Made by a program: the position numbers and the translations under genes
Part shown: positions 21,628 to 27,674 of the stretch, in pieces
Layout of the letters: each line of letters starts with the position of its first letter
Position numbering within the stretch: the stretch's first letter is position 1
Origin: Ichthyophonus hoferi
Taxonomy: Eukaryota > Opisthokonta > Ichthyosporea > Ichthyophonida > Ichthyophonidae
NCBI GenBank assembly: GCA_002751075.1
Contig: NAOQ01000034.1
Span: 136,876-164,549, forward strand
Length of the DNA stretch: 27,674 bases
Reading direction: 5' to 3'
Notes under the pieces: generated by a model
Databases searched by the model: none
What the model saw: the letters and a program-made list of their open reading frames with translations, nothing else
What the model was told of the DNA's origin: nothing

Positions 21628-24600
21628 ATGACTAATGCGACCAATAGGGGTAAAGTGGCCTCTCAACTGATCGAGATATTGCAGCGGTATAGTACCGGGG
21701 TGACACAGGCCATCATCCTCGCAGAACTGGAAAAAAATGTAGTGTTTAATATAGCTTAGAATATATTTAATACGTATTAGGATAGAAGTAATATATTTAA
21801 TATGTATTAGGATAGAAGTAATATATTTAATATGTATTTAATATGTATTGAGATTAGGCTAATATATTTAATACATACTAGTATAGAGTTAATGTACTTA
21901 ATATGTATTAGGATAAAGTTAATGTACTAAATATGTATTAGGATCGAGTTAATGTATCATGTAGAATATATAATATATCTAAAGTATTTGATCTATATAT
22001 AGTAGTTTCTAGCAATTTATTTTTTCCCATATACATGCCTATTTTATACAATATATATATTATCTATTTCTTTATTTATTAATTTGCATACACTATATAT
22101 ATTGTCATATTATACTGATTTAGAAGCGTTATTGTTTTATTCTGGAAGTTATTATATCCTACCGTATCATACCTTATCATACTATAGTACACAGGTATTT
22201 AAAGACTAACATGGTATTTTGGACAGTGGAGCAACACCTCCGTCCATTATCAAGACAGTAGTAATAAGAGTATGTTATAACTGCCCCCGTGTTTGTATAT
22301 CCATGCATTATATATGTGTGTGTGTCTGTGCGTGTGTGTGTGTATACGGAGCGTGAGGTACATACATTTAATATTAACTTACTATTAAAGTAAAGTATAG
22401 GACATATGCATGCTGCTAATAGGGTTATGGGCAATAAACGACACATAAATAATAATATTATTAACATAACGGTGATATATCGTCCTCTGATTACTAATTA
22501 AAATCTAAAAAACAACTAATGAGTCTCTAGTAACCACTAATACCATATTAATTGGATAAAATATTAACAATTTAGTTTTCTATTGGCAGAGGGTGAACTC
22601 ATTGAAGCGATATTACGTAATCGATCTGTACCGTACGAAGGGTTACTAGAGGCAACCATTGATGGAGTCGCGCATGTTAAGGATACGCATACATATATCT
22701 GGTTTTATTAATGTATTTATGCATGTGTGTATGCGTTATATAGATAGGTAGATAGGTAGGTAGGGATGTGTGTATGTAACATATGTGTGTATACATGTAG
22801 ATAGGCAGATAGGTGTGTAGGTATGTATGTATGTATGTATGCATATATGTATATCTACCTATATTTAACTTTATTTTCACATATTTGTTGGTGAGTATAA
22901 ATATAAATATATATGAGAGCTATCACTACTCGGAGTGATGTTCTTCCGATTTCTTTTAGTACCTTAACTGGGTGATACATGTCTTGACCCTGCGAGACGA
23001 TTCGGGTCGGGCCACCATTGACACGTATCTACACCATCGCTTTTCTACACTGGCTCTGGAAAAATCACCAGCTAATGTGCGTGTTCTCACTTTTCTAATT
23101 AATATTATATTTTATTTTATTATGACTTATTATATTGAATTAGGTTGACCTATTCCATATGGTGTGGTATTAGACAATATTATATTATATTGCATCACAT
23201 CATATTATACTCATTGCATCACATTATACTATAATGTAACATTGCATTATATTATATTATACTACATTGTATCACACTGGACTTTATTGTGTTATGTTGT
23301 ATTATATTATATAATTACATACTAACCCTCCTTTCCTAGGATAATGCTCCTGAAAATTCACAATCGATGCTGGTTTGTGGGCGAACATTACGCATGACAG
23401 GGTGTCGTGTAGCTGATTCCTCTAGGGCGTCCAAACTAATTATGTTACCTTGTGAGTATATGGTAAGTTGTAGACCTCTGATATAATTCTGTGTGTTTGT
23501 TTAAGGTGTAATCATACTACCTTGTATATAAATACATTAACGTATTTATAATATTATATCCTTTCTTATGATATTATAATGTCATATAATGTGCTATTGT
23601 ATGCTATTGTGTTATGTGCTATATTAGGATATAATGCAATCCTATACAATGTACTACACTGGTGCTTATTATTCAATAAGATTTAGTACAATATGATACA
23701 ATAGGACACAATGAATTAATGTGTATGTATGTCAAGTATGGGTGAATAATATATTATGGTGTATTGTTAAGTTCTTGTGGTGACATGATTTGGAAGTTGT
23801 CTACTACTGTTGTCTGTGAACAAGTATCGATCTTTCATATATACAGACATCTTCGTATATAGAAATTTAATCTAATGTACTTGGATATTATATATATCAA
23901 CATAGTGGTGTATGTATATGTATAGATACCGATTCCTGCATGTATGAAATCTAGCATGCATGTGTGGATTATTATTGCCATTTTTTTAAAAAAAATGTTT
24001 TTCTCTAATCTATCCTCTTACTCTCTCCCCCTCTTTGTATCCTTCACCTTTCGTCTTATTCCATCTCTTTCCTTAACCATATTGTACACAACTTACATCT
24101 TGTTCCCTATTTTTTTTTCTATATACCTCTACCCTAGGTTCCCCTTGTGGATGATAGTGATGGTGACTGGCTTAATAAAACCTTCATCCATAATGTAGAA
24201 AGTGCTTGGGACCAACAGCAGAAAGAGGGACCCTCTATATGTTGGTTGCAGGTCAAGGTAAGCTATAATATATATATATATATATAGCTATATGGTTATA
24301 GAGGGTATAGGGTATATGGTATATAATATGTAAGGTATAATGAATATGTTATAATGTGTTGCAATATAATCAACTGCAAGGCGCATGACTTGCACCTAAT
24401 AGGTGATGCATGTGTATTCCTTTTTAGGGTAATAGTGATAATGGCTTACTTAATATATGCGGTAGATAACAAAGATTGAAGTACCAACCGCTGCTCGGCC
24501 CCCGCGGCACCGCCGATTGGTCGTTCACTTAGAAGACTGCAATGACATTCTATTGACCAATAGGGTATTAGTTGATATTAGCTATATATCTTTTCATATA

Positions 24601-27600
24601 TCTCTATATCTCATATTATATTCCTATAAATCCCCTCTTTTATATTCCTATATTCCCTATTATATATTTCTATATATCCCCTATTATATATTTCTCTATT
24701 CCCTATTATATATCTCTATATCTCTTATTATATATCTCTATATCCCCTATTATATATCTATATATATATCCCCTATTATATTTCTATATATCTCTTATCA
24801 TATATCTCTATATCCCCTATTATATCTCTATATCCCCTATTATATTTCTATATATCCCCTATTTTATATTTAATTAAAAATTAAAACTCATACACTCTTT
24901 GGACCCCTTTAGATCTCTCTGGTATTATGGGATGATCAAATCACAATGTCATGCCTCTTCTCTCAGGTGTCCTCTGCCCTCATTTCATTTAGTTGCCTGC
25001 TATTATCTCCTGTATCTATGTCCTATCCATACGTCATTATATATGTACATATATGTATATATAGTCCTTTCTGTGGGTATCTATGCATATATATTATTGT
25101 GCGTGTTTGCTTGCATTTGTATCTATAGATATGTGTATATCGCACTCTCAATTAATCATAGCTTTTTATATATATTTATATTTTATTGTATTGATTTTTA
25201 TTGTCTCATTACTATTAAACTCTATTTGCACACTCTATTCACCCCTCAATCAGAGCCTTCCATGCTTGACATTTATAAAGATTTATTAGAATGGATTAAT
25301 ATTATTGGAATATTTCAATTATGTTCTTAAAATAATTCTTATCTATAAAAAATATCCATTTCACTGTATTATTTAATTTTATGCCCTCTGCTATCTTCTA
25401 TTTAAAGTTATCAATCACATACATGAATATATCCACATAAAAATTAATGTCATGGAGGCAGTGGGTACATGCACAACCTACTAGCATATCCCAACTCAAA
25501 TAGATTGTATGATATTTTAGCCCTTCGTCATTTAATTGCTATTGGTTCCTGAATATGTATATTTATTGATACTCCTTAACTAATTGGTTAATTAAGAAAT
25601 ATAATTTTAATGGGAATTTGTACTTGGCTTTCCCTTGTTCTCTCATGTATAAGTGTGGAACTCCGAAGCGTGTACCATCACTAATCACTATTATGTTTTC
25701 TCGTTTTTATAGCCCGTTACTGATTGGTTATCTATCTGTTACGAATAACTCATTAATGCATTAATGTCACAGGGAGACACGTTATATATTCATCACCCTC
25801 TTCTCAACCAATCAAATGACGGGCCATGTTTAGAGTATGGTACTGCTACGGTTATCTATTGTCAACCCTATCATTACGTCACGGTAGGTATTATATGGTA
25901 TTATACTATATTGAGTTATATTATTGTATATTATTTCTACATTATATTTTATTATGAGGCATATTATATTATATTATATTATATTGTTATATTATTATAT
26001 TATATCATATTATATTGTGTTATTCATTTTATTGTATTATATTATATTATATGATGTTAAGTTATACTATATTGTATTATGTTATATTATGTTATATCCA
26101 TATGTATATCTATATCTTTGCCTCTATCCTGGAGGTAGCAACCTTAGTCCTATAACAAGTCGCTCTTTAATATTTAATACTGTTCATGTAGGTTACCAAA
26201 ATATCGTTTTAAAATTCACGTTATTTCGGGTATATCTGGAATACAGCAGCATATTTATGCATTCGCACATTACAATTTAGGTCGATGATACGGTGTATTA
26301 TAGATTAAGGTACTTGAATATTAACAAGTTATAACCTACATTATTTTTTGTTCTAATAGTCTAAACCTTTGTTATTTTTATACTTATTCTTTTCTCGCAG
26401 GAGACAGTGGCTCCCAGCCAGCATGTACGCGACACTCCCTCTCAATGTAAAGTGAGAAAAGATGCAATGGTATGTGATTAGCTATATAAAGCAATGAGAT
26501 TATATGTAGGGAATGTACAGTCAAGATAATATTATATCACAGAATAGTATCAATACTAATACCAATGCTATTATTATTTTCATTCCTTGACTTCAATGTA
26601 AGTGCAAATGGACAAAGTGTATAAAATTAAATTATGCATACAGGTTAAATAAATAGTGAAAAGGAGATCAACCAAGTAGACCTCAATTGGTTTAATTGGT
26701 TATATGATATTATTACGACATTCTGACACCAATAATGAGTCATAATGATGTCATAACGCATTAATCTATATTAGCACCAATTAGCACCAGGTTCGACATG
26801 ACATATGATACCTATAACTAACTTTAGTTGTGATCCAACTATCAATTAGGTGACAGATAAAAGAATATGTTCATGTGCTGATACATGTTAATATAGATAT
26901 TGTTTCCTTTCTAATTCTTCTCCTTGTATCCTCTAGGGTCTATTGGACTATTCCTTTTACCCTGAAAGGGTTTATATAGAAGACATCCAGCTATTGGCTA
27001 AGAACATGGTACTGCTAGCCAGGGTTGTAAATATAACCTCTAATGTGAGTATATTTGATTGGACCTGTCATCTCACTACATACTTTTATGTGGATATGAA
27101 TATCGTTGTACTGTATTGTTATACTATTATGCTACTATAGTAATAATAATAATAATATGTCAAATCTAAAATTGTGAAAACAGAAAATCGCATATATACA
27201 GTGATCCTCTCGCACTTACTGTGTATTATAATTATGCGCCTTTATTCAGCCTGTCTGACCTATATCATCTCACAGCTTCGCGTTCAGGGAGATGAAAGAT
27301 ATACTGATTCATATTGGGTAACCTTGGCGGATGATACAGGTATGCTGTTATTAGTATTTTGGTTATAGATTAGTCTATGTGTATAGTATATACAATCATA
27401 GTATTAGGTACATAAACTGTCATCCCTATATAGTTTATACCATGTAGCCTATTTTTATAGAAATATTATCTAATAGAATAAGGTGTGCATATATGTGTAG
27501 GCATTTATCTATATATCTGTGTGTTTGTGTATGCATAGAGTAGTCAGCTATTACTGTATTACTATATAATGGTCTATCGTATATATGTATTAACATATTT

Positions 27601-27674
27601 TATTAATATAATATCACTGTATATTATATAGGAGTATATTCCTATATGACAATATGGCGGCACGTTGTGTACGG
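21628..27674 (+). CDS. RADX: RADX-like OB-fold single-strand DNA-binding protein, 3' end outside the window
   Basis: Twelve exons: 21628-21738, 22592-22675, 22960-23076, 23340-23462, 24138-24257, 24466-24564, 24913-24966, 25773-25883, 26401-26469, 26937-27044, 27276-27339 and 27632 to the window edge. They give 367 residues. All introns are phase 0 except the last (phase 1). The order matches human RADX (CXorf57), an RPA-related protein that acts at stalled forks and antagonises RAD51. OB1 is near residues 66-145 (NWVIHVLTLRDDSGRATI). A linker, DGDWLNKTFIHNVESAW, parallels 'YGDIW...LSHLEMTW'. OB2 is near 175-270, with RLVVHLEDCND then ISLVLWDDQITM and FSQGDTLYIHHP. OB3 begins near 320, with SYWVTLADDTGVYSY. 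An in-frame ATG 30 bp upstream (21598) is an alternative start. Weak points are the exon-2 acceptor (CAGAG chosen to keep phase) and exon 6, whose acceptor is poor and whose end adds a few residues beyond the OB strand. A general RPA1 paralogue is the main alternative. Confidence 0.65.
21760..21956. repeat. 30-bp minisatellite in RADX-like intron 1
   Basis: About six copies of a 30-bp unit (AATATATTTAATATGTATTA plus GGATAGAAGT). One copy is expanded to about 41 bp by an internal repeat of TTTAATATGTA. The array starts 21 bp downstream of the exon-1 donor. Confidence 0.9.
22314..22345. repeat. TG microsatellite in RADX-like intron 1
   Basis: Imperfect (TG)n with a few C substitutions. Confidence 0.9.
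22741..22842. repeat. TAGG/TATG tetranucleotide repeat in RADX-like intron 2
   Basis: Runs of TAGATAGG, TGTGTATG and GTATGTAT. The long cysteine-free frame on the minus strand here is the repeat read as YTHT-type residues. Confidence 0.85.
24600..24868. repeat. Pyrimidine-rich minisatellite (about 22 bp) in RADX-like intron 6
   Basis: More than ten diverged copies of CCCCTATTATATATCTCTATAT lie between exons 24466-24564 and 24913-24966. The array ends 45 bp before the next exon, so it may contribute to the pyrimidine tract and spacing of that acceptor. Confidence 0.85.
25960..26095. repeat. ATATT pentamer repeat in RADX-like intron 8
   Basis: Degenerate TATAT/TATTA pentamers. Similar arrays occur at 14040-14125, 18100-18190 and 23160-23310, showing that this pentamer family is widespread in the introns of this region. 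Confidence 0.8.

Noticed and set aside
24517-24877. Two plus-strand frames of 118 and 101 codons rich in Tyr, Ile and Leu
   Set aside because: They are translations of the TATATCTCTATATCCCC minisatellite inside a RADX-like intron. Only the start of one overlaps the true exon, in the same frame.

Overview
The window is AT-rich (roughly 70 percent A+T by eye) and dense in TA, ATT and TATG microsatellites. Its genes consist of many short exons separated by GT-AG introns of about 100 to 1,600 bp. I assembled the exons by hand from reading frame, splice signals and intron phase. In all three well-supported multi-exon host genes and in the partial receptor-like gene, the phases close without a stop. 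The gene content points to an animal: a Pol I subunit of the CD3EAP/RPA34 type, a RADX-like ssDNA-binding protein, and a secreted protein of cysteine-rich modules on phase 1-1 exons. An early-branching invertebrate such as a sponge is a guess, not a result.

Layout, left to right: (1) 401-3399, minus strand: four exons of a secreted or receptor-like protein with TNFR-like cysteine repeats, running out of the window on the left. (2) 3400-6303: intergenic, with a weak candidate for a small secreted cationic peptide at 4609-4979. (3) 6304-11269, minus: a complete six-exon RNA polymerase I subunit RPA34/POLR1G homologue, 291 aa, with two CACGTG E-boxes just upstream of its start. (4) 11270-13836: intergenic, holding a fossil Ty1/copia RNase H fragment, a possible 86-aa membrane protein and an 18-bp GC-rich perfect palindrome. 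(5) 13837-17866, minus: a complete eight-exon AlkB-homologue 2-oxoglutarate/Fe(II) dioxygenase, 243 aa. (6) 17867-21627: a 3.7-kb divergent intergenic region with a poly(A)-tailed GC-rich insert, an orphan exon-like open stretch and a CCAAT/GC-box cluster. (7) 21628-27674, plus: twelve exons of a RADX-like OB-fold protein, running out of the window on the right.

The genes do not form an operon or an obvious pathway. Two of them (AlkB-like and RADX-like) fall in the broad area of nucleic-acid repair and replication and are divergently arranged, but 3.7 kb apart. I found no CRISPR array, rRNA or credible tRNA. No gene set here amounts to a new multi-gene system. The most novel items are the cysteine-repeat receptor, the altered or shifted metal motif of the AlkB homologue, and the small unplaced exons.
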